Source: Cyanoderma ruficeps (taxonomy: Eukaryota > Chordata > Aves > Passeriformes > Timaliidae). Taken from it: 64,000 nucleotides of DNA. The stretch spans positions 23,023,298 through 23,087,297 of the forward strand of contig VZDJ01004378.1 of assembly GCA_008694505.1 (NCBI GenBank). Reading direction: 5' to 3'. This document shows positions 21,851-35,230 of the stretch, in pieces (positions within the stretch are counted from its first letter, which is position 1; every line of letters begins with the position of its first letter). Both the position numbers and the translations under genes were made by a program. Below the pieces are notes generated by a model. The model saw nothing but the letters and a program-made list of their open reading frames with translations, did no database searches and was not told where the DNA came from.

Positions 21851-24800
21851 ATGGGGCCCCAGAAGTACTTAAGAGAAATGTAGGGAGGGCTGCCCTAGGG
21901 TGAGATAGCACTTCAGCTGTGTTATGGCCTTGCACTTCAATGCAAATTACTATAATGAGTAACTTGGTGTTTGGACAGTAACTCAGGTACTTAAGCATAG
22001 TTTAGGAGAGGTCAGGTCAAAGATGACAGTTTTAGGCTTAGTCTTGGCTTTGAGTCTGCATATTTTTATATGGGTTCAGTCTAAGAAATTCAGCTACTAA
22101 CAATTCAGTGTCATCCTGCACCTATTTTCAGGAGTCAGCATTACCTCTGTAATGCATAGGTATTCATCTGCAAATAAAATGTTTTAAATTGTAAACTGAA
22201 TTTGAACAGCCTTCACAAAAAATGTGGGAAGTCCCATAAAGTTAAAAAAATAAAAATAATAATAATTTTAAAAAACCACAAAAAACCAATGTCACAAAAA
22301 GAAAGTCTCTTACACAAACTGCAGGTTATGATAAATAAGGAGGAAAAGTAGCTTACATGCCACCAACATACTGAGGAAAAATTCTAAATAAATCCTAGCA
22401 TAAATGAAGACATAATGAGTGTTCATATTTGTTTAAGTTTCTATTTGCCAAGTTTCTAAACAGTTGAGTGTAATTTATCATAGTATTAAAAGAAATACCT
22501 TTACCAAACAAAATTTACCATTCTGGCAAAACAAGGGACTTTTTTAGGGTACCTCAGTGTGATACTTCTCTGATAGATTCAGGTCTACACTGAAGTCCCA
22601 AACTTGCCTTCTTCACAAATTTGCAAAACAGTTTTTACTCATATGAGAATTTTACCAGATTTTGGGAGACAGCAGTTAGAATAATTATGCCTCTTCTCTT
22701 CCTTTATGCAGGCATATATATTCAAAGAAAAAGCTATTTACAGTGTGTACAGATGAAGTAGTGCCACTTGGATCTTTTCCTCTTGCCGTGGTGTCACAGA
22801 GCCAACAGCTGGCAACTGAGGCTCAGAGATGACACTTGGATATTGCTTTATATATACATTCAAATTTGACTTGCCCCTATAATTGAGTCTCTAGGAATCT
22901 CACATCTACATGTGGATCTCACCTGGCTTTAGTACTTGACAACAGAGAAGTCATATGGATGCTTTCATACCACCTGCTTATGATAAAGCTGACAATTCTC
23001 TCATCAGGCTGTTTTCCTTAGAAGTGAAGATATTTAACATGCCTTCCAAAGACAAAATGCATCTGTAATGTATTGACAGGTCATGGACCTGCCTCATCTC
23101 TCTGTGTGGTAACATCCAAAAAAGATGTACAAATAGCTTTTGTCTTGGTGTGGTTGACACTTGACCAATAAGTTTGGCTCCATCTTTCACACTAACATAG
23201 GTCATCTTTCTCATGTCAGCATTCAAAGCTTCCAGATGACTGAAAACCTGTTCCTATGGTGCTTAACAGATGTTATATGAAGAAATAAAAGTTTGGAAAG
23301 GCTGCTAGGAAATCTATCTGCAAAAAGCCGAAAAAGACAAATGTTGTAAATGTTTACTGAAGTATCCCATTGTTTTGGGGTGTCTGGGAGGTTGTATTTG
23401 AATCAGAATAATGCAAAAGAGCACTTAGTATTTCACTGTCACTACGGAGTCTGACAAAACTATTCACTGAACTCAGGTTCAGTGGTAAGGAAACTTACCA
23501 CAACTAGAAAGGAAAGCTTTTCAAAATGTCACGCTAAGTCTAACACTGATAAAAAACTGGATTCCCAATTGGTTCAACTTATTTTCTGATAAATAAGCTA
23601 TCTGAATATTCTCAGTGGAGAAGTATAATTCAAATCCCCGATATGGTTCATCTCTTCATGAAGTAAAATTTCTCCTAATGAAAGGCAGTATTGTTCATAA
23701 TTTACTATGTCTGACATCAGAATTGAAATAATTTAAACTGAGGAATTGGCAGAGAAGTTTTAAAACCCAGAAACAACACGAAATGCAATAAACAATGAAT
23801 AATAAAAAAAATTATCTCAGTGGTCTTTGAAAACAGGTTGTTATTTTCAGAAAACTGCATCAATAAAAATGAGACATTGTGACCACTGCAAACATTGAAA
23901 GCATTTGCACACATGCTTTAAATAAAAATCCTGCAATTATTTAATAACTCAAATTAAACATTAATGGAAAGATTGCAGTATCACAAGAAAGGAATTCACA
24001 AAGTTTAACTCTCCAAAACCAGTGAATTACTGTTTTATTTTCCTTCTTGGTAAAGCAGTTTATTATCTTGCCTTAGTCAAAATGACAATCTTTATGATGC
24101 AAATCCAAACAATAAGAACTTTACTAATAGTTTTTGATAGTTGGTATAGTGCAAATTATAGAGCTGCAAAGAATGAGAATGTATCCTATAAATGGTAAAA
24201 TTATCCAGATTAGACTTTATGAGCTAACACTTCAGAGATATTGCACTGATGATTGTCTCAATAGCATAGAAAGAGCTGCTGGAAGCCTAAGATTTTCCTA
24301 GGATATGTTAACTATTAGTATGAAAAGTGACTTTAAAGTCAAAGTCATTTGTTTAAAAGTAAGCTTTCATAAGTTATGTATGTAGCTTTCCTTTGCTTGG
24401 TCCTCTTCACAGAACAGCTTGAAAATGTCTTTATCTAGTTCTACATATATTTTCTGAACTGTTCAGGTCAAGCATTTATTTAGTTCTACTTTGTTAAAGA
24501 GTTCTTATGTACACCAATTCCTTTTTCTACTTCAGACCTATAGTGTAGACAGATTACTGGTCTATATTCTCACCTTTCCAGCTCCCAAAAGGGTATATGT
24601 TAAAAGCAGTCTGAAGATACAGTTACAATTCATACATAACCAAATTATCACAAATTCAAGTGACAATAATTTTAATCTTTAGTGAAATTTTTTAATGTTT
24701 TGCTAAGGGTTTTCTCTTAATATATTTCTTGCTACAGATACCTGATGAATTAATTAGAGCTTAAATAAAAGACCTACTTGTTACCCTACACTATACTGCT

Positions 24801-27001
24801 GTACTGCCCTGTGTAGACAGCTCTAATAGATCTTTCATCAGGAGTGTTGAGGCATGGCGTCCTAGACTATTGCACCTCGACAGCATCAATGGGATTGCGA
24901 GGCCCTACCTTGTCTCCAAACATCCTGTCAGCTGCTGCTTTGTGCCAGGAGCGTGGAGAGACAAAATCTCTCTAGATAATTGTGGTGATGACATCCTATT
25001 GCTTCTGCCACTTTCTGTTTGCCTGAGCTATATGTGATGTGCACAGTTCCAGGGTTTCAGCTCACACATCCTTCCAGTCCTGCATATTGAGCTCACTGTG
25101 TGAGCTTGCTGAGACAGGCAGACCTTGTGACAGAGGGAGAAATGAGGGAAGGAAACAGGTGTCAGAATACTCTACCTAAGTAGATTGTCACATCACAGTG
25201 GGTCAGTGTCAGTGAAGTCACCACATTCATCACCTTTGGAGAGGTTTGCCAGCCATATATGCACCTAGCAGTAGTGAATGTCATTTACAGCAGACAAACA
25301 GTATTGTAACATGCTAGAGCATAAATGAATCACAGCTGCAAATGCCCATAGTACATATTTCCTCCAGTGAAAATCCCCCAGACTTTTAAAATTATAGATA
25401 GCGAGGCTAAGCAATCACCAGGGCAAATTCAGTAGACAAACATCAGTTCTGCTCTCCATGTGTATGATGCCTACCTCCTTTGCAACTGTCAACCTGTTGG
25501 TTATATGAACATATTTTTCTCACTTCTGCATTAATTGCTCATAATTTATATCTGTCATAACCATTCCTACTTTCAGTCAACTGTTCTATTCAAGTCCTGC
25601 TGTTACACTGTGTGTAGCTTTACTTAGAAAACTCATGGGAAATTCAAACACCCCAAAACTAAGAAAATCTGCATGTCTACCATTAAAGGAGATTTTTTTC
25701 AGGTAAATTTCAAGGGACTGTGGGACATATTATGCCTTACAGACCCAACCACCATTCAGTGTGAATACAGGTAAGTCACAATACCATAACTTATGATGTA
25801 CTTGGACTAGGATAGCGCTTGGAAACAACTTACACAAACGCAAACCTAGCCTGTCACAGCCACAAAAAGAGAGAGGCCACTTCCTTAGTTATAATAAATA
25901 CACTAACTTTAATCATTCTAAAACTCACAAGCATAAGGCAAAATCCCTTCTAGAAAAAAAACAGGGTACCGGGAACATCTGTTAATTAACTGCCCCACAG
26001 ATTTCATTAATGAGATTAGTGAACTCAGCGTACTTTCCAGGTGTGCAGTCAGATGCTTATTCTACAGAAAGCACAATTTTAGAGAAAATGCTAAAGCTGC
26101 AAGAAGAGAAAGAGAGAGGAGGAGAGGGACAAAGACGAGCATGCTGCAAGGGCAAAATTACTTTCTATCAATTTTATGGGCACCTAGTGAATTTTATTAA
26201 TTTTTTAGGATTTTGTTTTGCTTTGTTATATTTTCTTAATTAGCTTGATGAATGCAAGAGGCAAATTTCACACTTATTTTACAAATAGTCACTTTCCTCA
26301 CAATTCAGAAAATAATTTAAATCCAGAAATAAATTAAGAAAACCATAATTGGAGAAGGTCACAAATTCTGCAATAGTCTGCAATAATCAAAAATGTCTCC
26401 CAATTTAGGCTAGTGAATTTAGATCAGGGAAACAGGAACAAAATTATTCATGATACAGGGCACTTAACACACAGAAAAAAAGCAAAGAGAATACCACTTA
26501 TTTCAACAAAAGGAAAAAACATAGAGAAAAATTACAATAGACTTACACTTACATTAGAACTGCTTTTCTAGCACTCATGGAGAAGCAGATGCATTTTATT
26601 CACCACAGAATCATATGTAAAATATCCAGTGTTTAAAAAGAGAAAGATAGTAGTGACAGGCAAGACTTCTACATTATGGTGATCACAGAAAACAAGACTA
26701 AAGACTATTTCCAATCATTATTGCAGTTTTCCCAGAGGACTCAATATTGTGATATTTGTCCAAGACATCTGCAATAAAGTAGATTGCCAGAAGCTGTACA
26801 CAATCTGCAGGTAGCATTCACACAGTTTCCAGGTAATTATACCACCTTTCCCTCCCACACTCTGTCCTGTAAGTTCAAAGCAATTAATGTAGTTGGCTGG
26901 AAAGGAGTGATTTGTAAAAGCTTTGTTTCACTCTTCATATAGAGACAGACCTGAAAAAAATCGATCTCCAGAAAAAAGATTGGCAACAATTATTACAAAA
27001 T
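21851..27001. other. AT-rich unique DNA, no gene seen
   Basis: About 5.1 kb. A/T-rich low complexity occurs at about 22240-22290. ORFs at 22978-23226 (minus, 82 codons), 23717-23914, 24491-24682 and 26010-26243 show no recognisable domain. Patches with higher GC at 24830-25140 and 25790-25860 could be old repeats, but nothing diagnostic is visible. Confidence 0.55.
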
Positions 27002-27006
27002 CTCAG
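27002..27006. repeat. Target-site duplication, left copy (CTCAG)
   Basis: CTCAG immediately precedes the TGTCATGG start of the solo LTR and is repeated at 28411-28415. Confidence 0.85.
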
Positions 27007-28410
27007 TGTCATGGTTTGAGAGGAAGTAAGTTTTTCAGGAAGCTGAAGTCAAACTAATCAGTGGACCGGTTTGGATGTTGGCACCTTTGGTGACCATTAA
27101 GAAGTTGGACACGCCTCTGAGGACACAAGGTGTTAAAAGCAAGGACTCCCAGGGGCACTTCCTCTTTTCCTGGCTCTGCTTCAGCAGAGAAGCATCTCTC
27201 CTCCCCTGCCCCACGTTGGGCGGGGGAGGGGAGCCAGGTAGGCCCGGGCCCCGCGGGGGGAAGGAGAGAAAACGGGACAAGAGCTGAGTCAGCCCATCCA
27301 GAATGAAGAGGTGGAAAACTGGAAAACTTCAGAGGTGCCTTCCGTCCTCCGTCGTTCCTTCCCCCCTCCCCCTCGGCCCGTCTCCCTCCCCCCAAGGGAG
27401 AAGGTGCCGGAGCTGCGAGCTGGTGTGTAGAAGTTGCCGGAGCCTGCGGAGCCTGCCTGCTGGTGCTTGAGCCTGTGGCCTTGCGGAGAGACAAAAACTT
27501 TTAACTCTTTCTAAGGCAGAGGAGAACTGTACTATGCACTGATTTCTCATAGTTAGTGGTTTTAGAAGAAAGAGGACAGCCCGGAACCATGATAATAAAG
27601 AAAGATGAGAAGAATCTCCCCCAATTGCCAGAGATGAAGAGGAGTGGCCTTATAGGTTAGACTTTTCTTGCATAATTTAGCCATAGACGGAGCCTGACTC
27701 TCTTGAATATAAATAAGACTGCATTTTGAGTAGATGTTTTTTGGTTCAAAGCCAAAGACTTTGTAGCCCATTTATGGAACCCTTGGCCCCAGGGGTAAAT
27801 GTTAAAAAAAACTGCTGGTCCCGATATAAAAAAATAGCTAGTTTTTAGTACTTGGCTAAACATCCTTAAAAGAGCCCTATCTAGTTGTGGGTCTATGAAC
27901 AGTGGTGAGAGCACTGGACATAAAAAGAAGAGTGTCACCCTGGTAAATTTTCCGAGTGGTGCCATGGGTAACATGGGAACATGAGAGGATGGACCTGTGT
28001 TCCCTCTGAAGAGTCTGTGGTGTGAGAGAGACTCCTCTCTCCTTGGGTGAATTAAAAATTGTTTTTTAAAAAAATGATAATTTAGATTGGGAACCCAGGG
28101 TTGTAGAAAGTTTAAGCAAGCAGATGAAAGTAATGTTGCTGGTGTCAACTGTTAAAAGCATGAAGGAATAGAAATTGAGGAGAAGAGAAGAAGTGTTTTG
28201 AGAAGTTTTTTTTTCCTGCCTTTAAGTGTTTGAGTTTTCTTTTTTTTTTGTGTCTGTTGTCTGTTGTTATGTAAGTTAATAAATTTTCTTTTCTTTATTT
28301 CAAGTTTTAGGCTTGCTCTGCTCTGTTCTTGACCACATCTCACAGTAGTTTATTAAGAAAAACATACACTCATGGGTGCATTGGCATTTGACCAGCGCCA
28401 ACCCATGACA
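27007..28410 (+). mobile_element. Solo endogenous-retrovirus LTR, 1404 bp
   Basis: The element begins TGTCATGG and ends CCATGACA, perfect 8-bp inverted ends with the canonical TG...CA, and is flanked by identical 5-bp CTCAG duplications. A polyadenylation signal AATAAA lies at 28278-28283, about 127 bp before the 3' end, setting plus orientation. A pyrimidine-rich GC patch at about 27330-27420 is part of U3. No gag, pol or env sequence or second LTR is present, so it is a solo LTR left by recombination between two LTRs. A 5-bp duplication fits ERVL-type elements, but family assignment needs a library search. ORFs inside it (27054-27494 and 27657-28148, both minus) are antisense artefacts. Confidence 0.9.
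28278..28283 (+). terminator. LTR polyadenylation signal AATAAA
   Basis: It is positioned before the U5-like end of the solo LTR and marks its R/U5 region. Confidence 0.6.
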
Positions 28411-28415
28411 CTCAG
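28411..28415. repeat. Target-site duplication, right copy (CTCAG)
   Basis: Identical to 27002-27006 and directly after the terminal ACA. Confidence 0.85.
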
Positions 28416-28549
28416 GCAGACAAAAAATTATAGGACTGATTTAGACGAAGATTTAGACTGGTTTCCACCTGTATCGTAGGTGAAAATATATTGTCTAGTT
28501 GCCTACACCATTAATATAATGGGCTTAGAAAAAGGAGAAAATGTTCAAT

Positions 28550-29115
28550 TGTCTTGGTTTGGAAAGACAGGTGTCTACCAGGGAAAGCTGGAGCTCCCCT
28601 TGGAATGGAGAATGTAAACCCCAGCCCCCCAAATCATTATAATTTTGCAATTAGGGGATTTCAGAGATAAAATCTCTGGGATTTGGGATAGGGATAAGAT
28701 ATGGAAATAGGAATAACAGTTCTTTACTAGGAATATTTAAGAAATGCAAATGCAGTAGTACAAAAAACAAAAAGGCAAACAAATAAAAATCCTAGAAACC
28801 CTGACAAGGGTCTGATCTTCCTCTGGGCATCCAGTGGAAACAGCCTGTCCTGGTGTTCTGAATCTCAGGTTTTATCCAGGTAGGAATGCTTGGCTCCTCC
28901 CACTGGGTGGAGCATCTCACAATAGAATGTGATAATGTTATCAGCCATGCGGTGAGCCTTAATGGCCCAGTAACAGAAGATATCCCCCTGGAGGGAGGAT
29001 GGGTCGTGGAAGAGATGAGGAACATTGCTCCATGTGGTTTTGACAGCTGGCCCATTAACAGAAGGCACCCGCCCCCTCCCCCCTGGAGTTATGAGGAATG
29101 GATTATACAAGAGAT
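28550..29115 (-). mobile_element. Endogenous-retrovirus LTR fragment, 3' end intact
   Basis: The plus strand starts TGTCTTGGTTTGG, so on minus the element ends ...CCAAGACA. Minus orientation is supported by a TATA-like GGATAAAACC (complement near 28868-28877) followed by an R-like block and a decayed AATAAA (AGTAAA, complement at about 28723-28728). The blocks gggtttacattctcc and agacacctgtcttt are typical of a passerine LTR family I know by sequence but cannot name with certainty. The 5' end is lost into an AAAAG microsatellite. No coding region adjoins. Confidence 0.75.
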
Positions 29116-29145
29116 AAAAGAAAAGAAAAGAAAAGAAAAGAAAAG
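29116..29145 (+). repeat. (AAAAG)n microsatellite
   Basis: Six AAAAG units, followed at 29152 by one undefined base (N). It sits at the truncated 5' edge of the LTR fragment. Confidence 0.9.
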
Positions 29146-29330
29146 TCATGCNACAGATGGAAAATAGAATATACATTTTTGGTTACATATTGCAACCCAA
29201 GATGGCAATATATGATCAAAGAAGCATTCAGGCTCAAAAAATTTAATAACCAGTCATTGAAAATCTCTGAAGACCACTTTGAATCTTTAGTTAAGATTCC
29301 CATTAATCTTTAAATGAGTCATTCTAAAAC

Positions 29331-29437
29331 AATAAAAATAATGAAAAAAACCCCAAACCAAAACAAACCACAAAAACCAACACCCCCTCCCCCCCAAAAA
29401 AAACCCCAAAAACATAAAAAACAAACCCAAAAAACAT
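29331..29437 (+). repeat. A/C-rich low-complexity tract
   Basis: Alternating A runs and C runs with almost no G or T over about 100 bp. Confidence 0.85.
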
Positions 29438-32400
29438 TGATCCAAGTCAAAAGCTCCTACTGTCAGAAATAGGTAGCCAAGGTCAAGAATTTTCCTTTAT
29501 CCAGGGAGAAATCCCACATCCAAAATGCTAGTCGTAAAGCCACCACAGATAATACCCAACTGTCAGAAACAGAGCAGTGAAGGGTAGAATATACTTAACC
29601 AATGAATTGTGGAGCCTCTGTAATTCTTCAAATCATTTGCCAAGTCCTCAGAAAGAATCTCATAATCATAATCAGAACAGAAAAGAAAGTTGAGTTCAGT
29701 GCCACAAGCCACAGAGGTCTCCTTTCATGAGCAGGATACTGTCCTCCAGCAGCCAAGAAACAATTCCCCATCACACACATGCTACTATTAAATAAAAAAA
29801 AATGAAAAAAAATCCCATTAATGCTTACACATTAAGAGAGATAATCAATTTAAAGTTTGTCTTTAGTGGGCACAGATGCAGTGTTCTGTTTTTATTCTGT
29901 GACAATATTATCTAGTCCACTGCAGTTCTGTGTAACATGTCTAAAACTTAGATGGTGACCTCTTCCCCACTATATTTCATCTAAGGCAGATGGCTATCCC
30001 ATCTATCTGCAGAGGCCACATGCAGATGACAGATGGCAAGGTAAGGTGACATGTCTGTATTTTAGGTAACTATAGTATAAAAAGTATTCACACCAGCTGT
30101 TCTCCACAGTTGGCTGGCTCCACCAGCCATCAAATTACCTAAATTTGATCTGCAAAACCTAGCTGACGGAGATTTTCTGTTCAGCTGTTCTAGCCAGAGA
30201 ATTCTTTCACTCCACTTATCCTTATGTCTAATCTCCATCAAGGTTCTCAGTAAACACAGAGATGCCTAGAATCCATCTATGCTTTTTTTTTGGTGCATCA
30301 CCTGATAAGAGTGTTAGCACACATGCATACATATAAAATGCATATGCACATATACACACATGCATTTTTTGTGTATTGAAGAAGATAATTAAACAATATG
30401 ATATCATTTTATGTCATTTTCAAGAAAGATGAATAAACAGTGTATTATTCATTGCTGCAGTAGAGTTTATACATATTTGAAAACACAGTGGTCTCAAACA
30501 CCATATCTAAAGGTTCTGTTATGGTGAAGAATGGTTAAGTAAGGGGGAATATTCTGTGTGGACCCTTTTGTGAAACAGAACTTAAAAATTGACTGAAATC
30601 CTGTATTTGAAGGAAGACCAGAACACAGCAGTTCAGCATACAGTTCAGCATACTCATCATAATGAAGCAAACTTTTCAAAACTGAGTAATGCATCTGATA
30701 GTCACAACTAAAGGGAAATGAAAATGCTCAGCAAAACTGATGACTCCTTTTGTGTTTTGTATCACTGAAATAAACAAATGCTAGTTATCTAGACTATCTT
30801 TTGTTCCTGGATCTGTAACATACAAAGATGCTGGGGGGTCTCAAAGCATGCCATTATTATGTGCAAGCTGTGAACCCGGACTTCCTTTGCTACAAAAGGA
30901 TGATGTGGGAAGCTGTGGTGCCCCTTAGCTCTGCTCTGCCTGGTCTGGAGCAGGGAGAGTGGCACATCTCATTCCTTCCAGATAGAAAGTATTCTGCAAG
31001 TGACATCAAATATGTTGTACCACTAAGGGACAAGTGAGATTTTCTTCAATCTTACTTGTATTCTAGAAAAATTCTACAGTATTCCCTCTTAATAAAACCA
31101 TGACTTGCTGTATTTCTTCATATTCACTTTCCAGAAGTGGTAAAGGAATTATACAGGACATGGACTGAAAATTCAGGGATTTTCACATTCAGAACAGAAA
31201 CTGATAATTCCATTAAGATCTCCATGACCTTGAGTAATTTTCAGTTACCTTTATCTACTTTAAATCCAGAAGATTTTTGGCTAGAATCATGTTTTCAAGA
31301 CACTGAGGTAAACACATTAAAAGTTAGTGAGAAGGAACATCTCTAATATAAAATACCTGAAGCTAAAGAAGCCCATGAAAACTGCATCTTAAAAATTGAA
31401 TGCAGATTATTGGAGAGAGCATAACACACAATCAATATTCTGAACATGCTTACATTTTCACTCACGGTCACAGAAAATTCAAATACATTGCTGCTTTCCT
31501 GTTGAAAAAAATAACAGTGTGAAAAAGAATAAAAAAGAAAGAACTTCAGTTTCTTTCAACAGGAAGAAACTATACTTTTTCCTCATTCTTCACAGTGGGA
31601 ATTAATTATTTGGGTTTGTGTTTTGGATATACATGTCTTTCTTATGTTTGATCAACAAAGAATTAAATTTAACTTTAAACTCTGGGGTTTATTTTAACAT
31701 TTTTGCCCAAGTTCAGCTTTTTAAAAATACTCTGTTCTTACTACAAAGTCTTGGAACACAATCTTTCTTGAATAAAATTATCTGACCAGCTGATGATTTT
31801 ATTTACGGTATGCGTATTGATAAAATATATGAGAAAATGTATTTCCAATTAATATAAATGCAAAATCCAGGTCATAAATATCATAATATTCTAACTGCAT
31901 AAGACATAACAACATAACAAGAAAAGTAAATAATTGCAAGGTATTCTCAGGATTACAGTGGATCGGGTGGCAATCTTGACAGATTTCTGCAGAACACATA
32001 AACACATAAAAATGTAAATAAATCTATCTTTCCTTGTTTCTTTAACAAACATAAGGCTTTTCTTTTCATGAAACAAACATTGATATGTTTCTTTAGTATT
32101 TGGAACATGACTGCAAGTCTGGACATGGTTTATGTAGCAGTAATAGGGGAGAGGTACACGTATACAATAGCTAAAACATCATATGCAAGTACTCTGTTTT
32201 TTCTCTATTTTCTCTGAAACAATAAAGTAAATAAATACATAGTTTAAAATTTTTGTAAGAACAATCATGCTATGAAATAATGCAGTGATAGCTCTTGTCA
32301 TTGATCATGACTTACTGCACTTTCTATAGAGATCTCCACAATTTACTTTATTTGACTTGGTGAAAAACAAGTGCATATTAGCATACTGATAGTTCTGTCA

Positions 32401-34777
32401 GTCCCATGTATTAGGTGCCATGAGAAATATTCTTTAGGAATATTTTTATCAGTAGCTCTATTTAGTTCTGAGAATTTAAATAGGTTCCTATGCAACCAAT
32501 TAAGCTGAGAAGGAACAGCCTTGTTGGCTTTCCACCTTTTCTAATATTCTGCTCAAAATGAACATCTTTAATTTTTTGCACATTAGGAGAGAAAAACAAA
32601 AAATAAAATTATGTATTTCTTAGATAAATTCCATTTTTGCTTCCCCTTGGTCTGCAGCTGGGCAGCTATTCAGCTCCCTGATACTCTGGTTCTGCTCTAG
32701 TTAGACATTCTCTTTTGACTCAGAAAGACACACGCTTGGTTGAAAATTATTCATACATTGCAGAGTTTCCATTCAGGCTATATATTTTATAACACTGTAT
32801 TTTTATATATATCTCCAGCACTACCAAATAACATCCTGACACTATGTTTTTCAAGTGGTATTGCAACATACACATACACCATAAAATTGTCTCCTTCCAT
32901 GAGAAAACTATCACTCTGTGATTCATTGCAAAATCAGAAGGGACGGACTAACATGGAAATACAGGAAGGGTGCAACCCACAGCCTTTCCAGATCCTATAA
33001 TAAAATTCACTTCTGAGGGATGTTATACATCAAGAATTTTTATATATATATATATATACTGATGTCTAAAAGTGACACTTGAAAGCAGAAATCAGATGTT
33101 AAACCATAAAATAGGTCTGAAAATATTTGTGCTTATGGATCACCATTTTATAAAGGAAAGGCATGTACAGAGGACTTGGTACATTGTGTTATCTTCCTTG
33201 CTCAGCACCAGATTCTTAGAGAAGTAGTAAGCTGCATTCATTTTCCCCATTTCAGACATCTGAAAATCATTCAGCTGAAGTGAATACCTCTTTTAATCTT
33301 CACTGAACAGAGAAGATTTTAAGATTAATTGCTTCCCTTTCCTTAAGTGTCTGCATCTCATTACTACTAATACAGGAATCACAAAAGGAATTATTTAGAT
33401 TTATACTTTCAGACAATTAAGTTTACTGCCAATATATCCCACAGAGTGACAAGTTAGTGATCTGCTTTGCCAAGCTGACAATCAGCTGATCAATGACACT
33501 TATCAGATTAGGCTTAACATTTCTTTGATATTACATACCAGTTTTACTAACCAGCAGAGGAAAAGTTAACTGTACCTTCATTCCCATCAGAAATGTCTTT
33601 AAGTTAATAGCATTATCCCAAAGGGAATGTAAGCCTTAAAAGGCATGTTATTACTGCCAAATATAAGACTCAAAATATGCAATTGGATTTCAAAATGTAC
33701 AGCAAGCACCTTGTAATTACCGATCTGATTTCTTGATGGGACTAGCTACAACTAAAGTTATACAAGTATATTGAACAGGAAATAGATGATCAGAAATAAT
33801 TTCTCAGCAAATCAAATCAATACAAATTTGCCTTGAAAATAAGAGTAATATTGTGATGTTGCTTCCAATGAAAACAGAAGAGAAAGAGGAAGAAGAGGAA
33901 GACGGAAAACAACAACAAGGACTTGTGGGAAAGCTGAACTCTTCCTGCTACTTAAAATTCACATTTCTGTTTGCCTTAACTGGTATCTTGCAATAGGAGT
34001 TGAAAACCATTGCAATAGTATGCTATTGAATAAAATCACTTCTTGTTAAAAGGTAGACATAGATTATGCCTACAGTTTTAGTTGGCAAGATTACTGGTGT
34101 TTTCTGAGTAATTATTACAAAAACCCTTAGAACTGTTTATTCTGGAGGAGAAAAAACTATGACTGTGCATTTACTAAAGCTAACCAGTTGATTAGCAGCA
34201 TTGAAAATCTCAGAGGAAAGAAAGAAATTATTTTTTTCCTTGGACTCCATGTCACACTAGAATCCTTGAAATAATTTGTAACTATTAACACTTTACTTTC
34301 TATTTAAACATGTTGTCTAAATGAAGCTTTAAAACAATCAGCAGGATGAAGCACTAATAAACTTGGGAAAACTATTTGGATAACATGGATTATTAAATTC
34401 TGAGGCATTACTGGACCAGCTGGATCCAATTTAATCCCAGAAACTTCCTTCCAGGTCCATGAAACTTCAATTTTATCTGTGATCTTGGGGTTTTTTTCAA
34501 GTTTGCTCAGTACATTTGCATGACCACAACTTCCTTCCCTCTTTTTCTGACTATAAAAGGGTGAGACCACTTCCATTTCATTCTTCAACAGCTATCTACA
34601 TTACTTTACATAAAAAAGACCATTAATTTTGAAAAGTTACATCCTGATTAAGATATAAGTTAAAGACTACAGAGACTGTAAAGTCCATTTTCTTATCACT
34701 CTAGTGCAGATTAAGTCAGCAATTCCCAAGACTGCAGAAAATACTGATTTTGCAACTTTTTTCAACCCAAAACAGCG
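29438..34777. other. AT-rich unique DNA, no gene seen
   Basis: About 5.3 kb. It includes alternating CA/TA tracts at about 30310-30365 and a (TA)n run at 33040-33059. A 69-codon frame at 30828-31037 lies in a slightly GC-richer patch but has no splice context or motif. The stretch 33440-33720 has a dense mix of E-box, GATA-like and TAATTA-like words and is a candidate conserved non-coding element by look only. Confidence 0.55.
33040..33059 (+). repeat. (TA)n microsatellite
   Basis: About nine TA units. Confidence 0.9.
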
Positions 34778-35230
34778 GTGGTCCGGTGTGTCTCAGGCGT
34801 TCTGTCCTGCATTGCCTGTCCAGCCCTGACACTGGAGCCGCAGTGAAGGTTCAGTTCGGTGTCCTGCGATACTTCCCCGAACCTGTGGGGCCTTGCCACA
34901 GCGGCACCGTGAGCAATGGTGAGGAATAAAGGAAGGACTGTGATGGGGAACTTCTGCTGGAGTTTATTGAGCCCCACACAGGACCATGTGTCCACCAGAC
35001 AGTCTGCCCACGAGAGCGCAGATCTTCCTCGTGTGACACCTTAAGTGTGGGGGTGGAGAAAGGGGGAAGGGCACAGTGGGGAACCAGTCAGGGGTATGGA
35101 GGGGGTGACCCTGCACATAAATGACAATCAATAGAACAAATCAATAATGCAAGGGAGGGGACAACTGGGATCCTGCCCAATCACTTGACACCCTCACTAG
35201 AACTTTCTAGACATCAGGGCGAGGCTTTGA
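34778..35230 (-). mobile_element. Retroviral LTR-like segment (tentative boundaries)
   Basis: The GC content rises sharply from the AT-rich surroundings. On minus, the order is a U3-like body, ggggctcAATAAAct (signal complement at 34963-34968), then a GC-rich U5-like tail with ggttcggggaagtatcg. This arrangement fits an LTR, but TG...CA termini and a target duplication are not evident. The minus ORF 34762-34995 falls in the U5-like part and is not a gene. Confidence 0.5.

Noticed and set aside
27054..28148. Minus-strand ORFs of 146 and 163 codons
   Set aside because: They are antisense within the solo LTR; the Pro/Ala-rich translation reflects the pyrimidine tract.
9324..29145. Regularly spaced short repeats as a CRISPR-like array
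   Set aside because: The repeats are ordinary microsatellites without spacers, and the genome is avian.
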